The notes beneath the pieces were generated by a model. The model had not been told where the DNA came from. It made no database searches and was given only the letters and a program-made list of their open reading frames with translations. This document shows, in pieces, positions 29,565 to 42,770 of a stretch of 64,000 nt of DNA; within the stretch, counting starts at the first letter, position 1; every line of letters starts with the position of its first letter. The stretch lies in assembly GCA_950295325.1 (NCBI GenBank), contig OX485803.1, positions 76,895,554 through 76,959,553 of the forward strand, in the 5' to 3' direction. The stretch comes from Polytrichum commune. Its lineage: Eukaryota > Streptophyta > Polytrichopsida > Polytrichales > Polytrichaceae. Both the position numbers and the translations under genes were made by a program.

Positions 29565-30580
29565 CCCCGAGGCACAAAAGCTTTTAGGTGAGCTTCGCAA
29601 GAGCAAGGTGCTTAAAGAGGTTAAGTTGGTGGACGGATTGTTCAAGTGCAAGCAAAGTTGGGTGTATGTGCCACAAGGCAAGTTGAGGCTATCGGTTTTG
29701 AAGGAGGAATATGATAGTCCTATTGCCGGCCATAGAGGAGAAAAAGAAAAAACCGCCATAGAATGGTGTCATCGAGTTACCATTGGCGGTGCATAAAAGG
29801 AAGATATAGCCCACTTTGTGAAGGTTTGAATTAAAGTGCCAAGTGAACCGAGCCTCTTACCAAAAGCAAGGCGGTTTCTTGCAACCGTTGCCTATCCCGT
29901 CGGCGCCATGGCATAGTATGTGCATGGACTTGATCACAAGTTTGCCGGAGTCACATGGGTATGATGCCATCTTGTTGATGGTATAGCGGTTTGCCAAGTT
30001 GGCACACATGGTGCCGATTGTGGGAACCGCCACCGCGTTGGAGACCGCATAGCCTTTTCTCAAATGATGGTTGAGGCACCACGGGTTGCCAAGAGTGATT
30101 GTAAGGGATCAAGATCCAAAGTTCACAAGTGCATTTTCAATGCATTTCTCTAAGGAGGTCGGAATGAAACTAAGGTTTAGCACGGCCTTGCATTCCCAAA
30201 TGAATGGGAAAACGGAGCATGTGAATGTAGTCTTGAAGCAATACTTGAGGAACTTGGTGGGGGCGGACCAAGGAGATTGGGCGGTCTATGTGGGTCGAGC
30301 GGAGTGTAATTGCAATGTAGCCACGCACTTGGCTACCAAGGGGTGGTCTTTCGTGGTGGCTTATGGAGTGGATGCGCTCCACCCTATTAACCTAGCTCTC
30401 GAGGGGGCACATTCAACACTAGAGTTCAACCAAGATGGTGAGGACTTGGCCAAGGATGGTAAACAAGTCTTGGAGATGACCAAGTTGTTGGTGGAGAAAG
30501 CCCGAAGGTGCTACGAAGTGCAAGTCAATGCCGGAAGACGTGAAGTGGAGTATGAGGTGGGCTTGGTAAGGTGTTGTTGA
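29565..30580 (+). pseudogene. E2 integrase, interrupted by the family UAG
   Basis: KLVDGLFKCKQSWVYVPQGK and SPIAGHRGE lead to CMDLITSLPESHGYDAILL. The TAG follows at about 30050, then RVIVRDQDPKFTSAF and QMNGKTEHVNVVLKQYLRN. Triad residues are present. Frame 30071-30580 is open and runs to GRREVEYEVG. Confidence 0.75.
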
Positions 30581-30879
30581 ATGTGAACAACTTCACTTAA
30601 TCGGAACGCCTCACTCCAAAGTTCATGTCCAAAATTTGAGCTCCGTTTTCCATTGTGGAACAAGTGTTCAAGGACATGTATAAGTTGGAATTACCGCCCG
30701 AGATCAAAGTGCATCCAACATTTCAGGTCTCATTCCTAAAGCCATTTAAGGACGACACCTTGTGGCCCGATCACAAGCAAGTGATTAGGCCACCTCCCGA
30801 CCTTGTGAACGTCATTTGGAACATGAGGTAGGAGGGCATCCTCAAGTGTAGGAAGCCCAAATGAAAAGGAAAGAAAATG

Positions 30880-31030
30880 CACAAAGGAGTACTTGGTGAA
30901 ATGGTGAGGATACCATGAGAAAGAAGCCGTTTGGGTAGCGGCAAGAGACATGATGAACGCCAAGGAATTGGTAAAGCACTTTGAAGAGACTAAGGCTAAG
31001 GATTCCAATAAAATGAAGCGTAGGCATTGA
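30880..31030 (+). pseudogene. E2 chromodomain remnant
   Basis: KEYLVKW is followed by a stop, then GYHEKEAVWVAARDMMNAKE and LVKHFEETKA. This is the same domain and the same stop position as in E1. Confidence 0.7.
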
Positions 31031-31845
31031 TGAGGACATCAATCTCCTTTAGTGGGGGAGAGACGCTAGTAGCACACTTAGCTTCGAGGCTAGTCGCTCC
31101 ACAACATGTACTTGTTCTTTGGCTTGAGGGAATAAAGCCCAAACTTTAGTGGTGCAAAGAGAAAAGTATGAGATGAGGTCCTAGTCTTGTACTTGTGCTT
31201 GGTTAATGGAAGAGGGGGAATAGATATGCCAAACTAGGTTGGGTAAGCCGAGTAATTGGGGGCCATGGCTTGGAGGGGCCTTGGATAAAACCAAGAAACT
31301 TCTTAGTGGTGGGCTTGTCCGGGCGGGGACAAGGTGATGGCGCGTGCTCATAAAAGTGCTACCCGCGAGCTAACGAGAGTTGGCGCATGGGAGTCATGAA
31401 CCCATGTCTCGAAAGAGCAAAGTGGGAACCGAGTCGGGCGGGACTTGGCATCACCCCCGTGCGATCGAGGCGTGGCTTAACAATGGAAAGCCATCTCGGA
31501 GTTGCAACCGAGACAACTTAGTGGAAGCGTTGAGGTCTCGCCTAGATGTGTCATGTTAGGCTAGTGGAGCCTAACGGGGGGAGGCCCCAAAGGAGGGGCA
31601 ACCCAAGTGAGTCCCAAAGTAGGTGGGTCTAGTGTAGGTTAGGTCCTTGGAGGAGAGATCCAAGGTCGCTAACGGACCACCTAGGAACGACACCTTTGGG
31701 ACTATGCCAAATTTGAAGATGCATTGTGGGGGTCGCGCCCTAAGGTAAACACAATGCCGCACCATAGAGGATGGCAACTTGAGAATTGGTGTGCCGACTA
31801 CGAGTATAGTCGATGAGGGCATCGACTCCGTTTGGTGGGGGTGAG

Positions 31846-32819
31846 TGTCACGCACCTCTCCATGAGGAGTGCCCGAAACACCATGGGCACAAGGGGGACC
31901 CCGGAGTGACACCCGGGACTTGTGGCGCCGTTGGTGAGAGGGCCCAAGTGATCCTAGTGTGGGTGAGGGCCCCGGGCGTTGGGAACGCCTCCCACCCACG
32001 GAGACTAGGAGGCACTAGGGTAAGGCCATGAGCTATGCGTAGCTCATGGCGTGGTGATTCTAGAATGCTCAAGAACACCTCAATCTGTCGTGTGAGCTAG
32101 GAGTTATGGCCATTTGAGTGGGGCGCTGTCCCGGGACAGCGCCCTGGTACAGCAGTGCCTGGGAGAGATTCCCGGGACTGCCAAGGTTCAAGCAGGCATA
32201 ACTTCCTCATTACTTGCCTGAATGGGGCAAGTGAGGAGTCCATTGGCATCTACGTGAAGCGTAGATGAGGATGGAGTGGTTGGTTGTTATGATCAGACTT
32301 CATACAAGGAAGTTATGATGGTCTGAAGCTGCTGGGGGGTTTCTAGGCCCAGCAGCTAAAGGAAAGTGTCCACTTGGCCCCAACTCTTGGTAAAGAGACA
32401 AGAGGTTGGTTGACGGTGGGGTAGGGGCCCCGCGTAAAGTCCTAGAGGCTTATATGGGTGAGGTGGTGTGGCCTCACCCACCCGAGGCCGAACGGCAAGG
32501 CCTCCATGGGCTTTGGCCTATTGTGAGGCCATAGTTGCCTAGTATGGTTCGGGTTGTTGTAGTGTTGCTCCGGCAACGCGATGATCAACATACGATTGGA
32601 CTTCCATGGATGGAAGTCCACATTGGGGAAATGGGTTACTGATTAAGGGGTGAGTCCCGAAAGCAAAGTAGGAGGGTTGGTTCCCTCCTATGAACTATTG
32701 GTCCGGGGTAAGAGGAGCTATCCATTAGCATGGCGGAATGCGAAGGGTTAGCGACTCGTAACCTTTGCTAGAATTGAAAATTGGCAAGATTGTTAAGGGA
32801 CCGAGCAAGGGTTGCGACA
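31846..32819 (+). repeat. E2 3' LTR
   Basis: 974 bp, starting TGTCACGCACC after the tract GGTGGGGGTGAG and ending GTTGCGACA at the TSD CCCAA. Confidence 0.9.
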
Positions 32820-33774
32820 CCCAATTACTCGGCTTACCCAACCTAGTTTGGCATATCTATTCCCCCTCTTCCATTAACCAAGCACAAGTACAAGACTAGG
32901 ACCTCATCTCATACTTTTCTCTTTGCACCACTAAAGTTTGGACTTTATTCCCTCAAGCCAAAGAACAAGTTCATGTTGTGGCGTAACTAACCTCGAAGCT
33001 AAGTGTGCTAGTAGCGTCTCTCCCCCACTAAAGGAGATTGATGTCCTCATCAATGCCTACGCTTCATTTTATTGGAATCCTTAGCCTTAGTTTCTTCAAA
33101 GTGCTTCACCAATTCATTGGTGTTCACCATGTCTCTTGCCGCCACCCAAGCGGTTTCTTTCTCATGGTATCCTCACCATTTCACCAAGTACTCCTTTGTA
33201 CATTTTCTTTCATTTTCACTTGGGCTTCCTACACTTGAGGATGCCCTCTTACCTCATATTCCAAATGACCTCCACAAGGTCGGGATGTGGCCTAATCACT
33301 TGGTTGTGATCGGGCCATAAGGTGTCGTCCTAAAATGACTTTCGTAATGAGACATGAAATGTCGGATGCACTTTGATCTCCGGCGGTAATTCCAACTTAT
33401 ACATGTCCTTGAACACTTGTTCCACAATGGAAAACGAAGCTCCAATTTTGGGCATGAACTTTTGGAGTAAGGCCTTTGGGCAAGGTGAAGTTGTCCACAT
33501 TCAACAACACCTTATTGGCCCACCTCATACTCCACTTCGCGTCTTCCGGCATTGATTTGCACTCCGTAGCACCTTCGGGTTTTCTCCACCAACAACTTGG
33601 TCATCTCCAAGACTTGTTTACCATCCTTGGCCAAGTCCTCACCATCTTCGTTGAACTCTAGTGTTGAATGTGCCCCCTCGAGAACTAGGTTAATAGGTTG
33701 GAGCGCATCCACTCCATAAGCCACCACGAAAGACCACCCCTTGGTAGCCAAGTGCGTGGCTACATTGCAATTAC
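32820..33774 (-). pseudogene. E3 piece 2: chromodomain and integrase C-terminal part
   Basis: The minus strand contains the E3 chromodomain remnant (about 33050-33200) and the integrase end NVATHLATKGWSFVVAYGVD to GRREVEYEVGQ (33512-33769). It is cut at 33770-33774 (ATTAC) by E4b. The other half of the same integrase resumes at 47868. Confidence 0.78.
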
Positions 33775-33782
33775 TGTCGCAA

Positions 33783-34755
33783 TGTCGCAACCCTTGCTAG
33801 CCCCCCTTGACAATCTTGCCAATTTTCAATTTTAGCAAAGGTTACGAGCGCTAACCATTCGCATTCCGCCATGCTAATGGTTAGCTCCTCCTACCCCGGA
33901 CCTTATAGTTCATAGGAGGGAACCAACCCTCCTACTTTGCTTTCGGGACTCACCCCTTAATCGGTAACTCATTTCTTGGATGTGGACTTCCATCCATGGA
34001 AGTCCAATCCTATGTTGATCATCGCGTTGCCGGAGCAACACTACAACAACCCGAACCATACTAGGCAACTATGGCCTCACATTGGGCCAATGCCCATGGA
34101 GGCCGTGCCGTTCGGCCTCGGGTGGGTGAGGCCACACCACCTCACCCATATAAGCCTCTAGGACTCTACGCGGGGCCCCTACCCCACCGTCAACCGACCT
34201 CTTGTCTCTCTACCAAGAGTTGGGGCCAAGTGGACATTTTCCCTTAGCCGCTGGGCCTAGAAGCCCCCACAGCTTCAGACCATCATAACTTCCTTGTATG
34301 ATGTCTGATGCTAACACTTGACCACTCCATCTTCATCTACGCTTCATGTAGATGCCGATGGACTCCTCACTTGCCCCATTCGGGCAAGTGGTGAGGAAGT
34401 TATGCCTGCTTGAACCTTGGCAGTCCCGGGAATCACTCCCAGGCACTGCTGTACCAGGGCGCTGTCCCGGGACAGCGCTCCACTCAAATGGCCATAACTC
34501 CTAGCTCACACCTCCGATTGAGGTGTTCTTGAGCATTCTAGAATCACCACGCCATGAGCTACGCATAGCTCATGGCCTTACCCTAGTGCCTCCTAGTCTC
34601 CGTGGGTGGGAGGCGTTCCCAACGCCCGGGGCCCTCACCCACACTAGGATCACTTGGGCCCTCTCACCAACGGCGCCACAAGTCCCGGGTGTCACTCCGG
34701 GGTCCCCCTTGTGCCCATGGTGTTTCGGGCACTCCTCATGGAGAGGTGCGCGACA
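33783..34755 (-). repeat. E4a 3' LTR
   Basis: 973 bp in minus orientation, from TGTCGCAACCC to GGTGCGCGACA. The polypurine-tract complement follows at once. Confidence 0.88.
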
Positions 34756-35555
34756 CTCACCCCCACCAAACGGAGTCGATGCCCTCATCGACTATACTCG
34801 TAGTCGGCACACCAATTCTCAAGTTGCCATCCTCTATGGTGCGGCATTGTGTTTACCTTAGGGCGCGACCCCCACAATGCATCTTCAAATTTGGCATAGT
34901 CCCAAAGGTGTCGTTCCTAGGTGGTCCGTTAGCGACTTTGGATCTCTCATCCAAGGACCTAACCTATACTAGACCCACCTACTTTGGGACTCACATGGGT
35001 TGCCCCTCCTTTGGGGCCTCCCCCGTTAGGCTCCACTAGCCTAACGTGACACATCTAGGCGAGACCTCAACGCTTCCACTAAGTTGTCTCGGTTGCAACT
35101 CCGAGATGGCTTTCCATTGTTAAGCCACGCCTCGATCGCACGGGGGTGATGCCAAGTCCCGCCCGACTCGGTTCCCACTTTGCTCTTTCGAGACATGGGT
35201 TCATGACTCCCATGCGCCAACTCTCGTTAGCTCGCGGGTAGCACTTTTATGAGCACGCGCCATCACCTTGTCCCCGCCCGGACAAGCCCACAACTAAGAA
35301 GTTTCTTGGTTTTATCCAAGGCCCCTCCAAGCCATGGCCCCCAATTACTCGGCTTACCCAACCTAGTTTGGCATATCTATTCCCCCTCTTTCATTAACCA
35401 AGCACAAGTACAAGACTAGGACCTCATCTCATACTTTTCTCTTTGCACCACTAAAGTTTGGACTTTATTCCCTCAAGCCAAAGAACAAGTTCATGTTGTG
35501 GCGTAATTAACCTCGAAGCTAAGTGTGCTACTAGCGTCTCTCCCCCACTAAAGGA

Positions 35556-35720
35556 GATTGATGTCCTCATCAATGCCTACGCTTCATTTTATTGGAATCC
35601 TTAGCCTTAGTTTCTTCAAAGTGCTTCACCTATTCATTGGTGTTCACCATGTCTCTTGCCGCCACCCAAGCGGTTTTTTTTTTTTTCATGGTATCCTCAC
35701 CATTTCACCAAGTACTCTTT
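35556..35720 (-). pseudogene. E4a chromodomain remnant
   Basis: The minus strand reads KEYLVKW, stop, GYHEK and MVNTNE, then a further stop in place of LVKHFEE's first residue. A T-run at 35676-35688 (A-run on the coding strand) shifts the frame. Confidence 0.65.
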
Positions 35721-36004
35721 TGCACATTTTCTTTCATTTTCACTTGGGCTTCCTACACTTGAGGGTGCCCTCCTACCTCATGTTCCAAATGACCTCCACA
35801 ATGTCGGGATGTGGCCTAATCACTTGCTTGTGATCGGGCCACAAGGTGTCGTCCTAAAATGACTTTCGTAATGAGACATGAAATGTCGGATGCACTTTGA
35901 TCTCCGGCGGTAATTCCAACTTATACATGTCCTTGAACACTTGTTCCACAATGGAAAACGAAGCTCCAATTTTGGACATGAACTTTTGAAGTAAGGCCTT
36001 TGGG

Positions 36005-37022
36005 CAAGGTGAAGTTGTCCACATTCAACAACACCTTATTGGCCCACCTCGTACTCCACTTCGCGTCTTCCGGCATTGATTTGCACTCCGTAGCACCTTC
36101 GGGCTTTCTCCACCAACAACTTGGTCATCTCCAAGACTTGTTTACCATCCTTGGCCAAGTCCTCACCATCTTGGTTGAACTCTAGTGTTGAATGTGCCCC
36201 CTCGAGAGCTAGGTTAATAGGTTGGAGCGCATCCACTCCATAAGCCACCACGAAAGACCACCCCTTGGTAGCCAAGTGCGTGGCTACATTGCAATTACAC
36301 TCCGCTCGACCCACATAGACCGCCCAATCTCCTTGGTCCGCCCCCACCAAGTTCCTCAAGTATTGCTTCAAGACTACATTCACATGCTCCGTTTTCCCAT
36401 TCATTTGGGAATGCAAGGCCGTGCTAAACCTTAGTTTCATTCCGACCTCCTTAGAGAAATGCATTGAAAATGCACTTGTGAACTTTGGATCTTGATCCCA
36501 CACAATCACTCTTGGCAACCCGTGGTGCCTCAACCATCCTTTGAGAAAAGGCTATGCGGTCTCCAACGCGGTGGCGGTTCCCACAATCGGCACCATGTGT
36601 GCCAACTTGGCAAACCGCTCTACCATCAACAAGATGGCATCATACCCATGTGACTCCGGCAAACTTGTGATCAAGTCCATGCACATACTATGCCATGGCC
36701 CCGACGGGATAGGCAACGGTTGCAAGAAGCCGCCTTACTTTTGGTAAGAGGCTCGGTTCACTTGGCACTTCATCCAAGCGTTCACAAAGTGGGCTATATC
36801 CTTCTTTATGCACCGCCAATGGTACCCCCATGACACCATTCTATGGCGGTTTTTTCTTTCTCCTCTATGGCCGGCAATAGGACTATCACATTCTTCCTTC
36901 AAAACCGATAGCCTCAACTTGCCTTGTGGCACATACACCCGACTTTGTTTACACTTGAACAATCCGTCCACCAACTTAACCTCTTTGAGCACCTTGCTCT
37001 TGCGAAGCTCACCTAAAAGCAT
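36005..37022 (-). pseudogene. E4a integrase, interrupted by the family UAG
   Basis: The open part 36036-36533 reads MRHHGLPRVIVWDQDPKFTS to GRREVEYEVGQ and includes Asp2 and Glu. The TAG complement (GGCTATGCGG) is at about 36550. Upstream lie Asp1 and the zinc region, where AWMKCQ replaces the first Cys of the CxxC pair. Confidence 0.78.
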
Positions 37023-37384
37023 TTGTGCTTTGGGGTAGTTAATTTACCCCTCCCGTATCTTGCATCACAAGTTTCCTTCGCCGGCACACATTAGCCACAA
37101 GGTTTGGATGGTTCCCATTGCTTGGAACTCTTCCCGTCTACTTAGCGCATCCGGCACCACATTTCCACGGTCCGGTTTGTGGATTAAATCCACCTTCATA
37201 AACGCCAAGCTATCATGCCAACGCAATGACTTGGCGCTCACTTGCGCTTGTATGTCAAAATACTTTTAGGACACATTGTCCTTGTAGACCTTTACTTTGT
37301 GCGACCCCAACTAGTGTCGCCACATCTTCAAGCAATGCACTACCGCAAAGAAGTTCTTTGTCATGAGTTGGTTGTCTTCTTTGA

Positions 37385-38036
37385 CAACCATCGAGCTTTA
37401 TGCTCGCATATGCAATGGCCATCCATCTTACACATAATCCACCATTGGCAAAGTCACTCACCCCCGTATGCACCTCAAAAGGTTTGTCAAGCTCCGCGAA
37501 TTTGAGCACGGGCGGCGAAGAGAACTTGGTCTTAAGCTCCCCAAAGACTCGTGACAAACATCATCCCACTCTTGGGATAGCCATTTCTTCCACAAGTCGA
37601 ACCAGGCCATCGAGCTTCATGCTCTCATATGCGATGGCCATCCATCTTGCATCAACATCCGCCAATGGTAAAGTCACTCGCCCCCCGTATGCACCTCAAA
37701 AGGTTTTTCAAGCTCCGCGAACTTGAACACGGGTGGTAAAGAGGAACTTGGTCTTAAGCCCCTCAAAGACTTGGTGGCAAGGCTCATCCCACTCTTGGGA
37801 TAGCCATCTCTTGCACAAGTTGGACAAGCTTCTACAACCATGGAGCTTAATGCTCCTATAAGCAATGGTCATCCATCTTGGATCAACATCCACCAATGGT
37901 AAAATCCTTCGCCTTCATGTGCACCTCAACATGCTCATGAAAACCCGGAAACTTAACCACATGTTGTGAAGAGAACTTACTCTTGAGCTCCCCAAAGGCT
38001 TGGTGGCAAGGCTCATCCCACTCTTGGGATAGCCAT
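37385..38036 (-). repeat. E4a RNase H module array, three units
   Basis: Units start (minus strand) at 38036, 37807 and 37584, with periods 229 and 223. The last unit reads FGELKTKFSSPPVLKFAELD and KPFEVHTGVSDFANGG. Confidence 0.82.
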
Positions 38037-38059
38037 TTTTTCCAACATGTTGACTAAGG

Positions 38060-38850
38060 TTCTAGCAACCTTAGAAAAACCATGAATGAAGTGGTGGTAG
38101 TAGTTGTCTAGGCCAACAAATGACCTAAGCCCTTTTCTTGAATCAAGGGCCAATTCTCTTCTTGGATTGCCTTGACATTCTTCATGTTCGTCCACCAACT
38201 TCCTTTGTCACCACATACCTCAAGAACTCAATCTCTCGTTGAGCAAAGTTATTTTTCACTTCTTGGCGGTAACTTTTTGGGCAACACATTGGTGAATACA
38301 TCCTTGTATCTCACCAACATCCCACCAATGTGGTTTGGAGGAGGCCCACCTTTCCTAGCCTCCCCATACATTCCTTGGAGTTGCTCCAATTGAACCACGA
38401 CCATTATGTTTTCTATTTTTCATTTGGTCCATTAAGACCAAATTCAACTTGGGTCCTCCTACCATAGGAGTCCTTGTCAATTTGAACTTCAATTCTTTGC
38501 CATTATGACACATCATAATGCACCGCAAGCTCATCGGCTTGCACCTCACATCTATCATGTGAGTTTCAAAGTAGGCGGCCTTCACAATGACATGCATTTC
38601 ATCTATTTCACATGGTGTGAAATTTTGACAAAAATCCAATGTCCCACATTGAAAGGTTACATGCATCGCGGCCTCCTTTGTCTCATGCGGTTCGCCCTTT
38701 CCAAACCGCACCTTGGTGGGCTTGCTTTCTCTATCAATCGGCAAGCCCCAACTCCCTTGTGAGTTTTGGGCTCAAGAAGGAGTGGTAGCCTCTTTGTCAA
38801 CACATGAGACATTTCTCCCATTCATTGAGCCTCAAGGTACAAAAGATTTG
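38060..38850 (-). pseudogene. E4a protease-like region and RT remnant
   Basis: Minus strand: DKEATT active-site remnant, KPTKVRFGKGEPHETKEAAM, FETHMIDVRCKPMSLRC, LPPRSE joined to a NFAQREIEFLRYVV-type stretch, then LRSFVGLDNYYHHFIHGFSK. The RT palm is absent. Confidence 0.65.
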
Positions 38851-38929
38851 GCCTTGGCTTAAGGCTACTAGCCTTGGCCACAATGCCATCGTCTTACATT
38901 CGGTCCTCGGCAACTTGGCTTGGCTTGGT

Positions 38930-39190
38930 CGGCAAAGCCAACTTTAAACATTTCGTCCGCGGGACAAATTGGTTTGGTGCCACAAAACCAATTTCTAATA
39001 GTTTGTCCGCAAAACAAACATGTTTTGCCTTGGTAGCACAAAGCCACCTTCCCACACTCCGTCCGCGGCACGAACATGAATTGCCTTGGTAGGACAAACC
39101 CACCTCCCAACATTCCGTCCGCGGCACAAGTATGATTTGCTTTGGAAGCATAAAGCCACCTTTCAACATTCCGTCCGCGGCACCAACATG
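38930..39190 (-). repeat. E4a 57-bp tandem array
   Basis: Complement units with CATTCCGTCCGCGGCAC recur near 39050, 39110 and 39170, with diverged units to the left, at about 57-base spacing. Confidence 0.75.
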
Positions 39191-39847
39191 TTTTGCCTAA
39201 GTAAAATGGACCAAACAATTTGCACTCATTTCTTTGGGACCTACTTTGGCTAAAGCCACTTGTGGTGATGCGCCGCCGAACTTCTCTTTGGGACCATCGG
39301 CTTCAATGCTCTTGGAAACTTGATGGTCCCCACCATGTCCTCAAAAAGCCTTGGGGACTTAAACAAGGCATCCACCACCCGCTTTTAAAACCCCACCTAA
39401 AAGGATGCATTTCTTAGAAAGCTCGTCCGTTTTAGGTGTATCCTTCATTTGTGCGTTTGAATAGCGCACATAGGCCTTAAGAGGCCCCGGGTGCCTCATT
39501 AGCACCAAATTCATTCCAACATCAATACCTTCCAAGCATTTCGAATTGGAATTTCAATCCAACATTAATGCCCTCCAAGGTTTTGGGTGCATTCGGAATT
39601 CTAGGCCCCAAATACTATTTGAGGTTTGCGGGAGCCCTTTCAAAGGACACCTCCATTTTCCTCACCGAATCCACCCTCATGCCCACCATTACCATTAAAA
39701 TCAATGGTATGGTCAAACTCCATTAACACATGATCTTTGTTCCAATTTGAGCCTCACAACCTTTTGGAAACCCCGGGCTCACCATCATAACCCGCATTTT
39801 TGATAGCCATGTCTACCTCAAAGTGCTAGCTCAAAAATTGGAACCCT

Positions 39848-39859
39848 GCTCTGATACCA
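39848..39859 (-). other. Primer-binding site of E4a
   Basis: GCTCTGATACCA, the complement of the initiator-Met site, lies two bases before the 5' LTR. Confidence 0.9.
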
Positions 39860-39861
39860 CG

Positions 39862-40834
39862 TGTCGCAACCCTTGCTAGCCCCCCTTGACAATCTTGCCA
39901 ATTTTCAATTTTAGCAAAGGTTACGAGCGCTAACCATTCGCATTCCGCCATGCTAATGGTTAGCTCCTCCTACCCCGGACCTTATAGTTCATAGGAGGGA
40001 ACCAACCCTCCTACTTTGCTTTCGGGACTCACCCCTTAATCGGTAACTCATTTCTTGGATGTGGACTTCCATCCATGGAAGTCCAATCCTATGTTGATCA
40101 TCGCGTTGCCGGAGCAACACTACAACAACCCGAACCATACTAGGCAACTATGGCCTCACATTGGGCCAATGCCCATGGAGGCCGTGCCGTTCGGCCTCGG
40201 GTGGGTGAGGCCACACCACCTCACCCATATAAGCCTCTAGGACTCTACGCGGGGCCCCTACCCCACCGTCAACCGACCTCTTGTCTCTCTACCAAGAGTT
40301 GGGGCCAAGTGGACATTTTCCCTTAGCCGCTGGGCCTAGAAGCCCCCACAGCTTCAGACCATCATAACTTCCTTGTATGATGTCTGATGCTAACACTTGA
40401 CCACTCCATCTTCATCTACGCTTCACGTAGATACCGATGCACTCCTCACTTGCCCCATTTGAGCAAGTCTTGAGGAAGTTATGCCTGTTTGAACCTTGGC
40501 AGTCCCGGGAATCACTCCCAGGCACTGCTGTACCAGGGCGCTGTCCCGGGACAGCGCTCCACTCAAATGGCCATAACTCCTAGCTCACACCTCCGATTGA
40601 GGTGTTCTTGAGCATTCTAGAATCACCACGCCATGAGCTACGCATAGCTCATGGCCTTACCCTAGTGCCTCCTAGTCTCCGTGGGTGGGAGGCGTTCCCA
40701 ACGCCCGGGGCCCTCACCCACACTAGGATCACTTGGGCCCTCTCACCAACGGCGCCACAAGTCCCGGGTGTCACTCCGGGGTCCCCCTTGTGCCCATGGT
40801 GTTTCGGGCACTCCTCATGGAGAGGTGCGCGACA
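39862..40834 (-). repeat. E4a 5' LTR
   Basis: 973 bp in minus orientation. Its right end meets CGCAA and then the rest of the E4b LTR, giving two LTRs head to tail. Confidence 0.88.
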
Positions 40835-40839
40835 CGCAA

Positions 40840-41801
40840 CCCTTGCTAGCCCCCCTTGACAATCTTGCCAATTTTCAATTCTAGCAAAGGTTACGAGCGC
40901 TAACCATTCGCATTCGGCCATGCTAATGGTTAGCTCCTCCTACCCCGGACCTTATAGTTCATAGGAGGGAACCAACCCTCCTACTTTGCTTTCGAGACTC
41001 ACCCCTTAATCGGTAACCCATTCCCAAATGTGGACTTCCATCCATGGAAGTCCAATCCTATGTTGATCATCGCGTTGCCGGAGCAACACTACAACAACCC
41101 GAACCATACTAGGCAACTATGACCTCACATTGGCCCAAAGCCCATGGAGGCCATGCCGTTCGGCCTCGGGTGGGTGAGGCCACACCACCTCACCCATATA
41201 AGCCTCTAGGACTCTACGCGGGGCCCCTACCCCACCGTCAACCAACCTCTTGTCTCTACCAAGAGTTGGGGCCAAGTGGACAATTTCCCTTAGCCGCTGG
41301 GCCTAGAAGCCCCCACAGCTTCAGACCATCATAACTTCCTTGTATGATCTCTGATGCTAACACTTGACCACTCCATCTTCATCTACGCTTCACGTAGATG
41401 CCGATGCACTCCTCACTTGCCCCATTAGGGCAAGTGGTGAGGAAGTTATACCTGTTTGAACCTTGGCAGTCCCGGGAATCACTCCCAGGCACTGCTGTAC
41501 CAGGGCGCTGTCCCGGGACAGCGCTCCACTCAAATGGCCATAACTCCTAGCTCACACCTCCGATTGAGGTGTTCTTGAGCATTCTAGAATCACCACGCCA
41601 TGAGCTACGCATAGCTCATGGCCTTACCCTAGTGCCTCCTAGTCTCCGTGGGTGGGAGGCGTTCCCAACGCCCGGGGCCCTCACCCACACTAGGATCACT
41701 TGGGCCCTCTCACCAACGGCGCCACAAGTCCCGGGTGTCACTCCGGGGTCCCCCTTGTGCCCATGGTGTTTCGGGCACTCCTCATGGAGAGGTGCGCGAC
41801 A
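40840..41801 (-). repeat. E4b 3' LTR, main part
   Basis: 962 bases, continuing the eight bases at 33775-33782. It ends GGTGCGCGACA before the tract complement CTCACCCCCACC. Confidence 0.88.
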
Positions 41802-42599
41802 CTCACCCCCACCAAACGGAGTCGATGCCCTCATCGACTATACTCGTAGTCGGCACACCAATTCTCAAGTTGCCATCCTCTATGGTGCGGCATTGTGTTT
41901 ACCTTAGGGCGCGACCCCCACAATGCATCTTCAAATTTGGCATAGTCCCAAAGGTGTCGTTCCTAGGTGGTCCGTTAGCGACTTTGGATCTCTCATCCAA
42001 GGACCTAACCTATACTAGACCCACCTACTTTGGGACTCACATGGGTTGCCCCTCCTTTGGGGCCTCCCCCGTTAGGCTCCACTAGCCTAACGTGACACAT
42101 CTAGGCGAGACCTCAACGCTTCCACTAAGTTGTCTCGGTTGCAACTCCGAGATGGCTTTCCATTGTTAAGCCACGCCTCGATCGCACGGGGGTGATGCCA
42201 AGTCCCGCCCGACTCGGTTCCCACTTTGCTCTTTCGAGACATGGGTTCATGACTCCCATGCGCCAACTCTCGTTAGCTCGCGGGTAGCACTTTTATGAGC
42301 ACGCGCCATCACCTTGTCCCCGCCCGGACAAGCCCACAACTAAGAAGTTTCTTGGTTTTATCCAAGGCCCCTCCAAGCCATGGCCCCCAATTACTCGGCT
42401 TACCCAACCTAGTTTGGCATATCTATTCCCCCTCTTTCATTAACCAAGCACAAGTACAAGACTAGGACCTCATCTCATACTTTTCTCTTTGCACCACTAA
42501 AGTTTGGACTTTATTCCCTCAAGCCAAAGTAGTTCATTTTGTGGAGTAATTAACCTCGAAGGTAAGTGTGCTACTAGCGTCTCTCCCCCACTAAAAGAG

Positions 42600-42770
42600 A
42601 TTGATGTCCTCATCAATGCCTACGCTTCATTTTATTGGAATCCTTAGCCTTAGTTTCTTCAAAGTGCTTCACCAATTCATTGGTGTTCACCATGTCTCTT
42701 GCCGTCACCCAAGCGGTTTCTTTCTCATGGTATCCTCACCATTTCACCAAGTACTCCTTTGTACAATTTT
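42600..42770 (-). pseudogene. E4b chromodomain remnant
   Basis: Minus strand KEYLVKW-type motif with stop, then ARDMVNTNELVKHFEETKAK. Same lesion as the other copies. Confidence 0.65.

Larger units (their letters stand above)
25530..32819 (+). mobile_element. Family E copy E2, inside E3
   Basis: The element is 7290 bp long with TSD CCCAA (25525-25529 and 32820-32824), two 974-bp LTRs and a 5342-bp internal region. The two LTRs differ at only a few positions that I can see, so the insertion is young. It carries four RNase H units and a full 57-bp array. Both LTRs begin TGTCACGCACC instead of TGTCGCGCACC, a mark of this copy. Confidence 0.9.
33783..40834 (-). mobile_element. Family E copy E4a, 8 bp inside an LTR of E4b
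   Basis: TSD CGCAA (33778-33782 and 40835-40839). LTRs 33783-34755 and 39862-40834 (973 bp each), internal region 34756-39861 (5106 bases). It is the deepest element: LINE, E5, E3, E4b, E4a. Confidence 0.87.

Noticed and set aside
36222-36434. Frames antisense to the integrases (MERIHSISHHERPPLGSQV and similar)
   Set aside because: They are shadows of the integrase frame on the other strand, which alone has family motifs and DD35E.
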